From JAHFUA01 sp963733935 (lineage in GTDB: Bacteria > Acidobacteriota > Terriglobia > Terriglobales > Acidobacteriaceae): a stretch of 64,000 nt of DNA. The position numbers were made by a program, and so were the translations under genes. Below are positions 34,599 to 43,778 of the stretch, piece by piece; positions within the stretch are counted from its first letter, which is position 1, and every line of letters starts with the position of its first letter. Where the stretch lies: contig CAVTEQ010000014.1 of NCBI GenBank assembly GCA_963733935.1, positions 620,001 through 684,000 on the forward strand, in the 5' to 3' direction. The notes beneath the pieces are model-generated. The model made no database searches. It was not told the DNA's origin and was given only the letters and a program-made list of their open reading frames with translations.

Positions 34599-35114
34599 AT
34601 GCTATCTCGCTGTCGCGCGGCCGTCCGCATTTCGCTTGCCGGTCTCATTCTGACGCTCGTCTTCTCCAGCGCCGCGCTCGCACAGCAAGCCGACCAGGAC
34701 CGCGTGGAGTTCGGACGCAACATCAACGTCGAAGCTGGACAAAGCACGGGTGACATTTCCTGCTTCAACTGTTCGGTCTATGTCCGCGGCACGGTAAACG
34801 GTGACATCGCGGTGTTCGGCGGACGCGTCGTGGTCGAGGGCAAGGTGAAGAGCGACATCGCGGTGTTCTGGGGCACGGTGCGCCTGGAAGATGGAGCGCA
34901 GGCGGGCGGGGACGTGGCCGTTTTCGGTGGCGCCCTCAAGCGGGCGCCGACTGCATCCGTGCACGGCGACGTGGTTTCCCTCGGACGAGGCTGGGTGATT
35001 ATTCCTGTGGTAGTGCTGGTGGCGATCGCATGGCTGATCATCGCCTTGATCGTGTGGCTGGTCACGCGAGGCCGCAGAGCGCCAGTGGGAGCGGCCGGGC
35101 AACCGTCTGGATGA
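34599..35114 (+). CDS. Secreted bactofilin-like repeat protein with C-terminal membrane anchor
   Basis: 171 aa from the ATG at 34599, preceded by GAGGG. It has a signal peptide (LILTLVFSSAALAQ) and a short beta-helix built from repeats (GDIAVFGGRVVVEGKV, SDIAVFWGTVRLED, GDVAVFGGALK), similar in style to polymer-forming (bactofilin-type) proteins. A transmembrane helix (IIPVVVLVAIAWLIIALIVW) and a basic end follow. Unlike cytoskeletal bactofilins the repeat domain is exported. The role is unknown, possibly envelope structure. Confidence 0.65.
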   Translation: MLSRCRAAVRISLAGLILTLVFSSAALAQQADQDRVEFGRNINVEAGQSTGDISCFNCSVYVRGTVNGDIAVFGGRVVVEGKVKSDIAVFWGTVRLEDGAQAGGDVAVFGGALKRAPTASVHGDVVSLGRGWVIIPVVVLVAIAWLIIALIVWLVTRGRRAPVGAAGQPSG

Positions 35115-35176
35115 TTAAATCCGGGCTGGACGCGCCTTGACGCCACCCGCTCCGCCGCATACCATCAGCGACTAAT

Positions 35177-37420
35177 ATGTCCACGGATACCCTCATCGGC
35201 CAGTCCTTTTCTCATTACAAGATTCTCCGCAAACTGGGTTCGGGCGGTATGGGAGTGGTGTACGAAGCCCAGGATTCGCAGCTCGGGCGCCGCGTGGCCC
35301 TGAAGTTTCTTCCTCCTGAAATGGCCCAGGACAGCCAGTTGCTCGAGCGCTTCCAGCGCGAGGCACGCTCGGCTTCCTCGCTCAATCACCCCAATATCTG
35401 CACCATCCACGCCATTGAGCACTACGAACAGCGGCACTTCATCGTCATGGAGTTGCTGGAGGGGGAGACCCTGGCCCAGAAGATGACTCGGCAGCCCATG
35501 GAAATGGACAAGCTGCTGCCGCTGGCCATCCAGATCGCCGACGCGCTCGAATCGGCACACTCCAAGGGGATCGTGCATCGGGACATCAAGCCGGCCAATC
35601 TGTTTCTGACCGAGCGCGGACAGGTGAAGATTCTGGACTTCGGCCTGGCGAAAATGAGCCATGGCGAGAGCGCGCAGGGAGCAGCAGGCGGGCAGGGGGA
35701 AACGCAGGTCAACAACGATCTCACTTCTCCGGGCTCGGCCGTTGGCACAGTGTCCTATATGTCGCCGGAGCAGGCCCGCGGACAACTCGTAGACGCTCGC
35801 ACCGACCTCTTTTCTACCGGCACGGTGCTCTACCAGATGGCCACCGGAACGCTGCCCTTCGAGGGAGAGACCTCGGCTGTCGTCTTTGACGCCATCCTCA
35901 ACCGTGATCCCAGGCCGGCGGCCGAGCTGAACCCCATGCTGCCGCCGGATTTTGTGCGCATCCTGGACAAGACTCTGGAGAAGGACCGCAATTTGCGCTG
36001 CCAGACGGCCACCGAGCTCAAGACCGATCTCAGCCGCCTGAAGCGCGACCTGGAATCGAGCCAGCGGCGAACGAAGACGAAGACCGACTCTGATTCTGGC
36101 ATTCACAAGCCGACGGGAAAATCTGTGGCGGTTCTCTATTTTGAAAACCTGAGCGGCGCGAAGGAAGATGAGTACTTGCGCGACGGCATCACCGAGGACG
36201 TGATTACCGAGCTCTCCAAGATTCGCGGTCTGAACATTTTTTCGCGCCCGACGGTTCTCGCCTTTCGGGATAAGACAGTCACACCGGCGCAGGTCGGCAA
36301 CCAACTCGGCGCGGCTTATGTTCTTACCGGCACCTTGCGGCGCTCAGGCGCCCGCCTGCGCATCAATGCCCAGCTGGTGGATACGCGCACCGATTTCCCG
36401 CTCTGGTCCGAGCGCTTCGACCGCGAGATGAAGGACGTCTTCGAAGTTCAGGACGAAATGGCCCGCAAGATCGCCGAGGCCCTGCGGGTGACGCTTTCTC
36501 CGGAAGAGCTCGAGGCCTTGGCCGTCAAGCCAACGGAAAACCTGCAGGCCTATGATCTCTACCTGCGCGGCAAGCGCTATGCGCGCCGCCAGACCCGCCA
36601 GGATCTCGAGTTCGCCCTGCAGATGTTCGAAAATGCGGTTGCGATTGATCCCAACTTCGCGCTCGCCTACGCCTCCTGCGCCAGCGCCTGCGCCATGTAC
36701 TTCTACAGTTATAGCCGCGATCAGGTATGGGTCGACCGCGCGCGGGAGGCCTCCGGCAAAGCGGTGGCGCTGCGCTGGGACCTGCCGGAAGTGCAGGTCA
36801 GCCAGGCTTGGGTGCTTTATGCCGCCGAACTGCATGACGAAGCCGTGCGCATGGTCAAGAAGGCCATCGAGCGCAAACGCGACTGCGAGGGCGCCTATTA
36901 CCTGCTCTGCCGCATCCTGTTCGCCGCCGGACGCTACCAGGAAATTGTCGACATTGCCGAAACCGCGATTGAAACCAGCGGCGAGGACTACAACGTTTAT
37001 GTTCCCATCGTGAACGCCTTCGGCGCCATGGGCAAGGAAGAAGCCAAGCGCAACATGCTCCAGCGCCGCATGGTGGCCTTCGAAAATCACTTGAAGCATG
37101 TGCCCGAGGATGCGCGGGCGCGCATCCTGCTCGGGGGCGACTACGCCGATCTGGGACGCCCGGACGACGCCCTGCGTGAACTCAACCTGGCCATCACCTT
37201 GCGCGCCAACGAGGCTTCGATTCTCTACAATGCGGCTTGTCTGTATTGCGGCCTGAACCGAAAGGCGGAGGCCATGGAAGCGCTGCGCAAGGCTTGGGAA
37301 GCGGGATTCAGAGACTCGGTGTGGGCCCGCCGCGACCCCGACCTCAACATTCTGCACGACGATCCCGAGTTTGACCGTTTGTACCCGGAGAAGCAGGCGT
37401 CAGCGCCCGCGGCAAGTTAA
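35177..37420 (+). CDS. Ser/Thr protein kinase with TolB-like and TPR regions
   Basis: 747 aa. The kinase domain spans residues ~15-290: LGSGGMGVVYEAQD (Gly loop), VALKFLP (Lys), VHRDIKPANLFL (catalytic loop), LDFGLAKM (DFG) and MSPEQARGQ. From ~315 a TolB/adenylate-cyclase-associated segment begins (SVAVLYFENLSGAKEDEYLR, QLGAAYVLTGTLRRSG). TPR repeats run from ~450 to the end (LALQMFENAVAIDPNFALAY). There is no transmembrane helix. This architecture is abundant in Acidobacteria and probably senses cytosolic cues. The substrates are unknown. Confidence 0.93.
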   Translation: MSTDTLIGQSFSHYKILRKLGSGGMGVVYEAQDSQLGRRVALKFLPPEMAQDSQLLERFQREARSASSLNHPNICTIHAIEHYEQRHFIVMELLEGETLAQKMTRQPMEMDKLLPLAIQIADALESAHSKGIVHRDIKPANLFLTERGQVKILDFGLAKMSHGESAQGAAGGQGETQVNNDLTSPGSAVGTVSYMSPEQARGQLVDARTDLFSTGTVLYQMATGTLPFEGETSAVVFDAILNRDPRPAAELNPMLPPDFVRILDKTLEKDRNLRCQTATELKTDLSRLKRDLESSQRRTKTKTDSDSGIHKPTGKSVAVLYFENLSGAKEDEYLRDGITEDVITELSKIRGLNIFSRPTVLAFRDKTVTPAQVGNQLGAAYVLTGTLRRSGARLRINAQLVDTRTDFPLWSERFDREMKDVFEVQDEMARKIAEALRVTLSPEELEALAVKPTENLQAYDLYLRGKRYARRQTRQDLEFALQMFENAVAIDPNFALAYASCASACAMYFYSYSRDQVWVDRAREASGKAVALRWDLPEVQVSQAWVLYAAELHDEAVRMVKKAIERKRDCEGAYYLLCRILFAAGRYQEIVDIAETAIETSGEDYNVYVPIVNAFGAMGKEEAKRNMLQRRMVAFENHLKHVPEDARARILLGGDYADLGRPDDALRELNLAITLRANEASILYNAACLYCGLNRKAEAMEALRKAWEAGFRDSVWARRDPDLNILHDDPEFDRLYPEKQASAPAAS

Positions 37421-37428
37421 GTTCTCTT

Positions 37429-38859
37429 CTAGAACTGGGCCAACTGCCCACTCGTCGGCTCGCTTCAACAGTACCAGGGCTCGGTGAGATAAGGGATGGT
37501 TGCGCGCGCTGCCGTGAGCGGCACGGGCGGAATCATTTCATCTAGGTTCGAATCGGCGCCGCGTGCGCGCTGCGTCAGCTTCCAGATCTGCGCAAAAATC
37601 TCACTGCGGCCAGCGCCTCTCTTGCTCTCACGCTGCACCCTCTCTTCGAGCTCGAACTGCAGCTCGTCCACGTGGGGATCGGGGTTGCGCCAGGGGAACA
37701 TCAGCTTCTCCGGCTCGAACGCCCCTAGCTCGACGCCGTACAACTCCGTGATCTCCAGCAGGCGCGAGCCCGCCGGAATGAGCAGCCGGATAGTGAGTTG
37801 CACCGGGGGAACGCTCTCGACCAATCCCAGCTTAGCGATGGTGCGCAACAGCTCATCGTAGCTTTCGAGCGTGGTCCACGGCGTGAACGGCACAAACGTC
37901 GGCACAAGAAACAGGCCGAGCGAGCGCATCAGCATTGCCAGATGGATGAAATCGGCGCGCGAGTGGCCTTTGTCCAGCATCCGCAACACGCGGTCATCCA
38001 CTGACTCGACCGCCGTGGTCACGAAGGCGCATCCCGTCTGGCGAAGAACAGGCAGCAGTTCGCGCTGCTCGAGCAGGTGCTCCACCTTGATGGTGACGTC
38101 GTACGAGAGCGCGGGAAATTCGCCATGCAGCGCGCGGACGATCTCGACTGCGTGCGCTGGTCCGTTGAAGAAGTCGGGATCGCCGAAGGTGATGTGCTGG
38201 GCGCCGGCCGCAACCTGGCGGCGGATGTCCTCGATCACCACGTCTTGCCCTACGATGCGAAACTTGCCGTTGTACACCGGCACAATCGGGCAGTGGCGGC
38301 AGCGGTGCTTGCATCCGCGGCTGGCTTCGGTGTACCCAACCACGCGTGTTGAGCCATCGGGGAGTGTTAGCCTCGCGTACTTATCGAGCGGCGGAAGGCC
38401 TTCGCGGTCGGGAACCAAAAATTCCTGGCGATCAAGAGAGATCACGGGCTCCGCTTGCGCAAGATGAGCGAGGTCGCCTTCGGACGCCGCCAGTCGTCGC
38501 GCCAGGCTGCGCAGTCCAGCTTCGAATTCGCCGCCCAGGATGGTTCCAACCCCCAGTCCGCGCAGCAGGTCGGCATTCACCGGCGCATACAACCCATAGG
38601 CGCAGAGATGCGCGCGCAAATTGAGCGAGCGTACTTTCTTTAGCGCGTGCACTCCCAGCCGCGAGGCCGTGTGCATGGGAAGGAAAAACGCGATCAGCTC
38701 AGCAGCCTGAACCAAGTCCACATCGAGAGTTTGTCGCGAGAGATCGACCAGGTGTATAGCATGGCCGTCGGCGCGCAGCCAAGCTGCAGGGGAAGCGAGC
38801 CCAAACGGCTGCCGTCCCAATTCATAGGTCGAGATCAGCAGCACGTTGAGGTCGCGCAT
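37429..38859 (-). CDS. Radical SAM protein with probable selenocysteine (CUSEP tail)
   Basis: Starts at the ATG at 38859 (MRDLNVLLISTYELGRQPFG) after a GAGG site. The N-terminal ~170 residues form a B12-binding-like domain. The radical SAM core has CKHRCRHC (CxxxCxxC) after GYTEASRG, then DPDFFNGP and TAVESVDD. The ordinary frame stops at TGA 37465-37467 right after ...LTEPWYC. Reading TGA as Sec gives C-U-S-E-P-T-S-G-Q-L-A-Q-F to a TAG (37429-37431). I recall a family named for a CUAEP/CCAEP tail; this matches with Ser for Ala. A SECIS-like hairpin follows the TGA. It is 10 bp downstream of the YggX-like gene. Confidence 0.8.
37436..37450 (-). promoter_or_regulatory. Candidate bacterial SECIS hairpin
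   Basis: On the minus strand TGGGC (37450-37446), loop AGTTG (37445-37441) and GCCCA (37440-37436) form a perfect 5-bp stem. The loop begins 19 nt after the TGA and carries G at its second position followed by TT, as in described bacterial SECIS elements. The hairpin lies within the extended coding region. Confidence 0.6.
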
Positions 38860-38869
38860 GGCCTCGCGA

Positions 38870-39196
38870 CTACGCTTTCGTCTTCGGAGGCACATATCCC
38901 GGAGGCAGGGCGGCGCTCTCGCCGAAGAAGAAATCCTCCAGGTGCTTGACGAGCACTTCCTGGTCTTTCGGGTTAGCGGGATTCAGCCGGTATTCGTTCA
39001 TCACCATCTTGCAGTACTCGCCCCACATCTTCCAGGCTTCCTGCGAGACGTTGTCGTAGATGCGGCGGCCGAGTTCGGTGTCGAAGGGCGGCTCATCGAG
39101 CCCTGGCATCTCGCGCTGGAACTTCACGCAGAAAACCTTTCGCTGGCCCGCGGTTTCGGGCGTCGGCGGTCCCGGCGGTGTGCTGCAGCAACCCAT
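38870..39196 (-). CDS. YggX-like Fe(2+)-trafficking family protein
   Basis: 108 aa. VFCVKFQREMPGLDEPPFDT, then GRRIYDNVSQEAWKMWGEYC and KMVMNEYRLNPANP match the YggX core, which in enterobacteria protects Fe-S proteins from oxidation. The N-terminus (MGCCSTPPGPP) adds a Cys pair not found in E. coli YggX, and the C-terminus extends with HLEDFFFGE. It is the first gene of a two-gene operon with the radical SAM selenoprotein, which carries a 4Fe-4S cluster. A maintenance role is inference. Confidence 0.85.
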   Translation of the reverse strand: MGCCSTPPGPPTPETAGQRKVFCVKFQREMPGLDEPPFDTELGRRIYDNVSQEAWKMWGEYCKMVMNEYRLNPANPKDQEVLVKHLEDFFFGESAALPPGYVPPKTKA

Positions 39197-39275
39197 AGGC
39201 GCTCCTTAGAGGGAATCCCCAACCCACTAGTTTACAGAAAAATCAGCAGCAGCGGCTTTCATGTATCCTTGCAGA

Positions 39276-39345
39276 ATTGTTTCATTGCCCCATTGATTCA
39301 TTGGATACATTGGGGCCGATCTTCAATGAATCAATCGCTCAATCT
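39276..39345. repeat. Convergent short-word repeat, TTCATTG / CAATGAA family
   Basis: The left arm (39278-39315) reads tgtttcattgccccattgat and on; the right arm (39322-39342) reads ttcaatgaatcaatcgctca. The ATG at 39326, the best start for cofG, lies inside the right arm. Confidence 0.75.
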
Positions 39346-40496
39346 GGGATCGCTGTGGGATGAATTGCGCGACGGCATGCCGGTCGAGCGCGAGCTGGCC
39401 TGCCGGCTCATGCGCGCGACTGATGAAACTGCCGGAGCTGCTGGGTGCGGCCCGTGCGGCAAAAGAGCGCTTCCGTCCAGACGCGATCACGTATTCGCGC
39501 AAAGTCTTTTTGCCGCTCACCAACCTGTGCCGCGATTACTGCGGCTACTGCACTTTCCGCCGCGATCCCGCCGATGCGGGCGCGCATACCATGACGCCCG
39601 AAGAGGTGCTGAATGTGGCCCGGGCGGGGGAAAAGCTGGGCTGTCGCGAGGCCCTGTTCAGCCTCGGCGACAAGCCGGAGCTGGTGTTTCCGGAAATGCG
39701 CGCGACGCTGCGCAAGCTGGGATACAAGTCGACTCTGCATTATCTGGAAGCGATGTGCGAACTGGTGTTGCGTGAGACTTCTCTCCTGCCGCATGCCAAT
39801 CCCGGCCTGATGAGCGCGGAGTGGGTACGTCGGCTGGGAGCAGTGTGTCCGAGTCTTGGCCTGATGCTGGAGACAACCAGCCGCGCGCTGCTGAGTTCGG
39901 GAGCAGCGCATGATCGGGCACCCGACAAAGTACCGGCACGGCGCTTGCAGACGGTCGTGGAGGCTGGCAAGCAAGGGATACCTTTCACCACCGGGCTGCT
40001 GATCGGCATCGGCGAGAACGCGGACGATCGGGTGGACACTCTGCTCGCTATCCGTGAACTGCACCATCGCTACGGTCACATCCAGGAGGTGATCGTGCAG
40101 AACTTCCGCGCGAAGCCGGCGATCCCCATGGCACAGTGGCCGGAGCCCTCGCGCGGCGAGATGCTGCGGACGGTGGCGGTCGCGCGGCTTGTGCTCGGAG
40201 ACATGAATATCCAGGCTCCGCCCAACCTCTCTTCGCCTGACTATGAAGTGCTGCTCTCGGCCGGCATCAATGATTGGGGAGGAGTTTCGCCGCTCACACC
40301 GGATTTCATCAACCCAGAGGCGCCGTGGCCGCACTTGGCCGAACTCGCGCGCCGCACGCAGGCGGCGGGGCAGCGGCTCCAACACAGACTGTGCGTCTAT
40401 CCGGAGTTTGTCGCCAAGATCGCGGCCCGGCCGGGTCTCATGCCTGCGAGGTTGCGCGCGGCGGCCGACGAGCAGGGACTGGCGAGGGCGGCATGA
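39326..40496 (+). pseudogene. cofG: 7,8-didemethyl-8-hydroxy-5-deazariboflavin synthase subunit CofG, N-terminal frameshift
   Basis: The radical SAM half of the FO synthase. LTNLCRDYCGYCTF holds the CxxxCxxC cluster motif; YSRKVFLPLTN, HYLEAMCELVLRE and IQEVIVQNFRAKP are typical. From the ATG at 39326 (inside the repeat) the frame encodes MNQSLNLGSLWDELRDGMPV... and shifts near 39425 into the main frame. Removing one A gives ATDELPELLGAARAAKERF, as expected for the family N-terminus. Alternatively translation starts at the ATG at 39423, which has no ribosome site. It is coupled to cofD (ATGA). Confidence 0.85.
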
Positions 40497-41437
40497 TCGT
40501 GGTGCTCAGCGGTGGAACGGGCGGCGCGAAGTTCGTGCAGGGGCTCGCTGCAGTCGTGCTCGCACGCGAGCTGACGGTGATCGTCAATACTGGCGACGAC
40601 CTCGCCTGGTGGGGCCTGCACGTGTCTCCTGACCTTGACTCCATTACCTATGCGCTGGCCGGAATGCTGAGCCGCGAGCGCGGCTGGGGTGTCGAGGGAG
40701 ATACATTTCATTGCCTGGAGACGATGCGCCGGATGGGCGCTCCTGCGTGGTTTCAGCTCGGCGATCGCGATCTCGCCACCCACCTGCGACGGACAGAACT
40801 GCTGCGCGAAGGCAAGACGTTGACTGAGGTCACGTCCGAGATTGCGCGCCTGCTGGGCATTCACACGCGTATCCTGCCGGTGAGCGACGACCGCGTCGAG
40901 ACGCGTGTTCTGACGGCCGGAGGCGAGCTCAGCTTTCAGGAGTATTTCGTGCGCGAGCGCTATCAGCCGGCGGCTCGCGGGGTGCGCTTTGCAGGCGCGG
41001 AGCAGGCGCGTCCGACGTCGGGCGTTTTGGAGTCAATTGCGGAAGCGGAGGCGGTCGTGATCGCGCCGAGCAATCCCGTCACCAGCATCGGACCGATGTT
41101 GGCCGTGCCCGGCATCCGCGAAGCGCTCGTCGAGACCACAGCGACGCTCGCCGCCATCAGCCCGATCATTGGAGACGCGGCGGTCTCCGGTCCTGCGGGC
41201 GAGCTGATGCGGATGCAGAACTTGCCGGTTTCGATCGCCGGTGTGGCTCGCGGCTACGCTGATTTTCTGGATTTGCTGGTCGCCGATGAGCGGGACGCGG
41301 CGTTCGGCCCGCGAGTCGAGGGCATGGCGGTGCGATATACCAACACGCTGATGAAGTCCGAAGCGGACAAAACTGCTTTGGCGCGGGCAGTACTCCACTC
41401 CCTGCGCAGGCGGCCGGTCGAGGCCGCCGCTTCCTGA
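40493..41437 (+). CDS. cofD: 2-phospho-L-lactate transferase CofD
   Basis: 314 aa from the ATG at 40493, which overlaps the cofG stop. The Rossmann-like start (MIVVLSGGTGGAKFVQGLAAV), NTGDDLAWWGLHVSPDLDSI and IAPSNPVTSIGPMLAVPGI are the signature segments. CofD joins the phospholactyl (or phosphoenolpyruvyl) group to FO, giving F420-0. A cofC/fbiD guanylyltransferase gene to make the activated donor is not in the window. It overlaps cofE by 1 bp at its stop. Confidence 0.93.
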   Translation: MIVVLSGGTGGAKFVQGLAAVVLARELTVIVNTGDDLAWWGLHVSPDLDSITYALAGMLSRERGWGVEGDTFHCLETMRRMGAPAWFQLGDRDLATHLRRTELLREGKTLTEVTSEIARLLGIHTRILPVSDDRVETRVLTAGGELSFQEYFVRERYQPAARGVRFAGAEQARPTSGVLESIAEAEAVVIAPSNPVTSIGPMLAVPGIREALVETTATLAAISPIIGDAAVSGPAGELMRMQNLPVSIAGVARGYADFLDLLVADERDAAFGPRVEGMAVRYTNTLMKSEADKTALARAVLHSLRRRPVEAAAS

Positions 41438-42207
41438 TGCCGAAGCGTGACGAAGCCGCAGAGTTGCAGGCCATCCCGATTACGGGAATGGGTGAAATTC
41501 TGCCGAGGGATTCGGTGGCGGAGGCGATCCTGAAAGCGCTGCGGCGGCAGCGGCTAAAGCTTCTCTCCGGCGACATCCTGGTGGTAAAGCACAAGATCGT
41601 TTCCAAGGCGGAAGCGCAGATGGTGGTTCTCAAGCGGGTGCAGCCCTCGCCTGCATCCCGGCGCTGGGCCGCGCGCTATGGGCTCGACGCCCGCGTGGTG
41701 CACTTAGCCGAACAACAAGCTAAACGGGTGGTGCGGCGCAAGCGTGGGGTGATGATTACCGAGACGCGGCACGGCCTGGTATGCGCCAACAGCGGCATCG
41801 ACGTCTCGAACGTCGACGGAGGCCGCTGCGCGGTACTGCTGCCGGCCGACCCTGACGGTTCGGCGCGGGAGATCCAGCGCGCCATCAAGAAGAAGCTGCG
41901 CATCTCGGTGCCGGTTTTGATCACCGACAGCTTCGGGCGGCCCTGGCGCGAAGGGCTATGCGAGGTGGCGATCGGCGTAGCCGGCATGAAGCCGTTTCGC
42001 GATTATCGCGGCCGTCGCGATCCGCACGGCTATCCTCTGCGAGCGTCTCTCGAAGCTGTCGCCGACGAGCTGGCGTGCGTGGCCGGCTTGGCGTGCGGCA
42101 AGCTTTCGCAAAGCCCGGCGTGCATTATCCGCGGCTTCAGTTACCAGGTGGGGCGCGGCAGTGGGCGCTCGATGATTCGTCCCAAACAGCGCGATCTGTT
42201 TCGCTAG
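41437..42207 (+). CDS. cofE: Coenzyme F420:L-glutamate ligase CofE
   Basis: 256 aa. The family pattern is plain: DILVVKHKIVSKAEAQMV, RGVMITETRHGLVCANSGID, VLLPADPDGSAREIQRAI, and VLITDSFGRPWREGLCEVAI with GRRDPHGYPL. CofE adds gamma-linked glutamates to F420-0. It is the single-domain form, without the nitroreductase domain of actinobacterial FbiB. The ATG overlaps the cofD stop. Downstream on the opposite strand is an antitoxin gene that separates cofE from cofH. Confidence 0.93.
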   Translation: MPKRDEAAELQAIPITGMGEILPRDSVAEAILKALRRQRLKLLSGDILVVKHKIVSKAEAQMVVLKRVQPSPASRRWAARYGLDARVVHLAEQQAKRVVRRKRGVMITETRHGLVCANSGIDVSNVDGGRCAVLLPADPDGSAREIQRAIKKKLRISVPVLITDSFGRPWREGLCEVAIGVAGMKPFRDYRGRRDPHGYPLRASLEAVADELACVAGLACGKLSQSPACIIRGFSYQVGRGSGRSMIRPKQRDLFR

Positions 42208-42220
42208 GGTTGCAGACAGA

Positions 42221-42460
42221 TTACTTAAGCATCTCCCAATCTTCCAAAGGCACGGTTGGTTCCGTGAGATCGCCCTTCGCGGGCAACAGTATTCCCTCCA
42301 ACCTACCCAAAAACTTCCGGCGCCTGGATTCTTTAAGCGGCACCAGCTTTGCGATCGGCTTGCCACGTTTTGTGATCACCACGGGCTCCCGGGTCCGTGC
42401 GACTTCGTTCAAAACCGCGAGACAATGAGCCCTGAACGCCCCGGCCGTCATCTGCTTCAC
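42221..42460 (-). CDS. Phd/YefM-type antitoxin, apparently orphan
   Basis: 79 aa from a GTG at 42460 (AAAGG about 9 nt upstream); the ATG at 42451 is an alternative. KQMTAGAFRAHCLAVLNEVA, then RTREPVVITKRGKPIAKLVP is the Phd/YefM fold, which binds operator DNA and neutralises a toxin with its C-terminus (LTEPTVPLEDWEML). No toxin gene (PIN, RelE, Fic/Doc) is adjacent: cofE and cofH are on both sides. The toxin may have been lost, or the antitoxin may have a regulatory role on the F420 genes. Confidence 0.8.
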   Translation of the reverse strand: MKQMTAGAFRAHCLAVLNEVARTREPVVITKRGKPIAKLVPLKESRRRKFLGRLEGILLPAKGDLTEPTVPLEDWEMLK

Positions 42461-42538
42461 AAGAACACCTTTCCGATAATGTACATGAGCGCGAGCCGCA
42501 AAACTGCTGTGGCCCGGCATGGTAGAGTTACTGCTGCC

Positions 42539-43753
42539 ATGGCACGGCAACTCAGCCACGCAGAGCTGGAAGCCTTCCACGAGCTGGACTGGCGTGAGTT
42601 GGCGCCGGGGCTCACTGCCGGCGTGCGTACCGCGCTGGAGAAAGTCCTGGAGACTGCGGATGGCGGCTCCCTCTCTTTGGCCGAGCAGCGTCTGCTGGCG
42701 CATGCCGCCGGCGATGATCTGCTGGGCGTGCTTTGCGCCGCCGATCACCTGCGCCGGCAACTCGTCGGCAACGTCGTAACCTACGTTGTCAACCGCAACA
42801 TCAACTTCACCAACGTCTGCTTCGTGGGGTGCAAGTTCTGCGCCTTCAGCCGCGGGGCGCGAGAGCCCGACGCTTACTTTCTCTCGCTCGAAGAAATCGG
42901 ACAGCGCACGCTGGAGGCGCGGGCCCGCGGCGCGACTGAAGTTTGTATTCAGGGCGGCCTGCCGCATGGGTTGGCGAAGTTCCACTATCGCGACATCCTA
43001 CGCGCCGTCAAGAACGCCGTGCCCGACATGCACACCCACGCCTTCTCGCCCATGGAGATCGTTTACGGCGTGGAGCTGACGGGCATGCCCGTGCGCGAGT
43101 ACCTGCTTATGCTCAAGGAGGCCGGCCTGGACACGCTGCCCGGCACCGCCGCTGAGATCCTGGATGACGACGTGCGCTTGGTCCTTTCGCGCAACAAGCT
43201 GCGCAGCGAACAGTGGCGCGAGGTCATCACCACCGCGCACCGGTGCGGCATCCGCACTACGTCTACGCTGATGTACGGCCACATCGAGACGCCGGACCAC
43301 TGGCTGGCGCAGCTACGGCTGCTGCGCGATATCCAGAGCCAGACCGGAGGCTTCACCGAGTTTGTGCCGCTGGGATTCGTGCATCAGAACACGCTGCTTT
43401 ATCAGCAGGGCCTGGCGCGGCCGGGGCCGACACTGGAAGAACACCTGAAAATCCACGCCCTCGCCCGCCTGCTGCTGGCAGGCTCCATCAAGAACGTCCA
43501 GGTCTCCTGGGTCAAGCTGGACCGCCAGGTGGCGCAGCTCTGCCTGCGAGCGGGCGCGAACGACTATGGCGGCACGCTGATGGAGGAAAACATCTCGCGG
43601 CTGGCGGGCGCCACCGCCGGGCAGTACCTGAGTCCGGAGGATTTTCAGGAGCGCATCCGCGAGTTGGGAAGGGTCCCCGCGGAACGCAACACTACTTATG
43701 CCAGGCTGAAGTTTCCCGGCGAACCGAAACCCGCGACCATGCGCGTCGCCTGA
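42539..43753 (+). CDS. cofH: 5-amino-6-(D-ribitylamino)uracil-L-tyrosine 4-hydroxyphenyl transferase CofH
   Basis: 404 aa from the ATG at 42539 (MARQLSHAELEAFHELDW). The radical SAM cluster motif is NVCFVGCKFCAFSRG (CxxxCxxC). IQGGLPHGLAKFHYRDI, FSPMEIVYGVELTGMPV, MYGHIETPDHW and FTEFVPLGFVH are the CofH/MqnC-family hallmarks. With cofG nearby, the CofH rather than the menaquinone (MqnC/E) assignment is favoured. Together they make FO, the deazaflavin core of F420. It is separated from cofE by the reversed antitoxin gene. Confidence 0.92.
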   Translation: MARQLSHAELEAFHELDWRELAPGLTAGVRTALEKVLETADGGSLSLAEQRLLAHAAGDDLLGVLCAADHLRRQLVGNVVTYVVNRNINFTNVCFVGCKFCAFSRGAREPDAYFLSLEEIGQRTLEARARGATEVCIQGGLPHGLAKFHYRDILRAVKNAVPDMHTHAFSPMEIVYGVELTGMPVREYLLMLKEAGLDTLPGTAAEILDDDVRLVLSRNKLRSEQWREVITTAHRCGIRTTSTLMYGHIETPDHWLAQLRLLRDIQSQTGGFTEFVPLGFVHQNTLLYQQGLARPGPTLEEHLKIHALARLLLAGSIKNVQVSWVKLDRQVAQLCLRAGANDYGGTLMEENISRLAGATAGQYLSPEDFQERIRELGRVPAERNTTYARLKFPGEPKPATMRVA

Positions 43754-43778
43754 TCCTCGAGGTGCAGCGGCGCCGCGC

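Noticed and set aside
35165..36304. Long antisense ORF opposite the Ser/Thr kinase
   Set aside because: It is the mirror of a conserved kinase coding sequence, with no start signal or recognisable domain.
42461..42985. Extension of the antitoxin ORF to 254 aa
   Set aside because: The extra portion is antisense to cofH; a good ribosome site precedes the shorter start.
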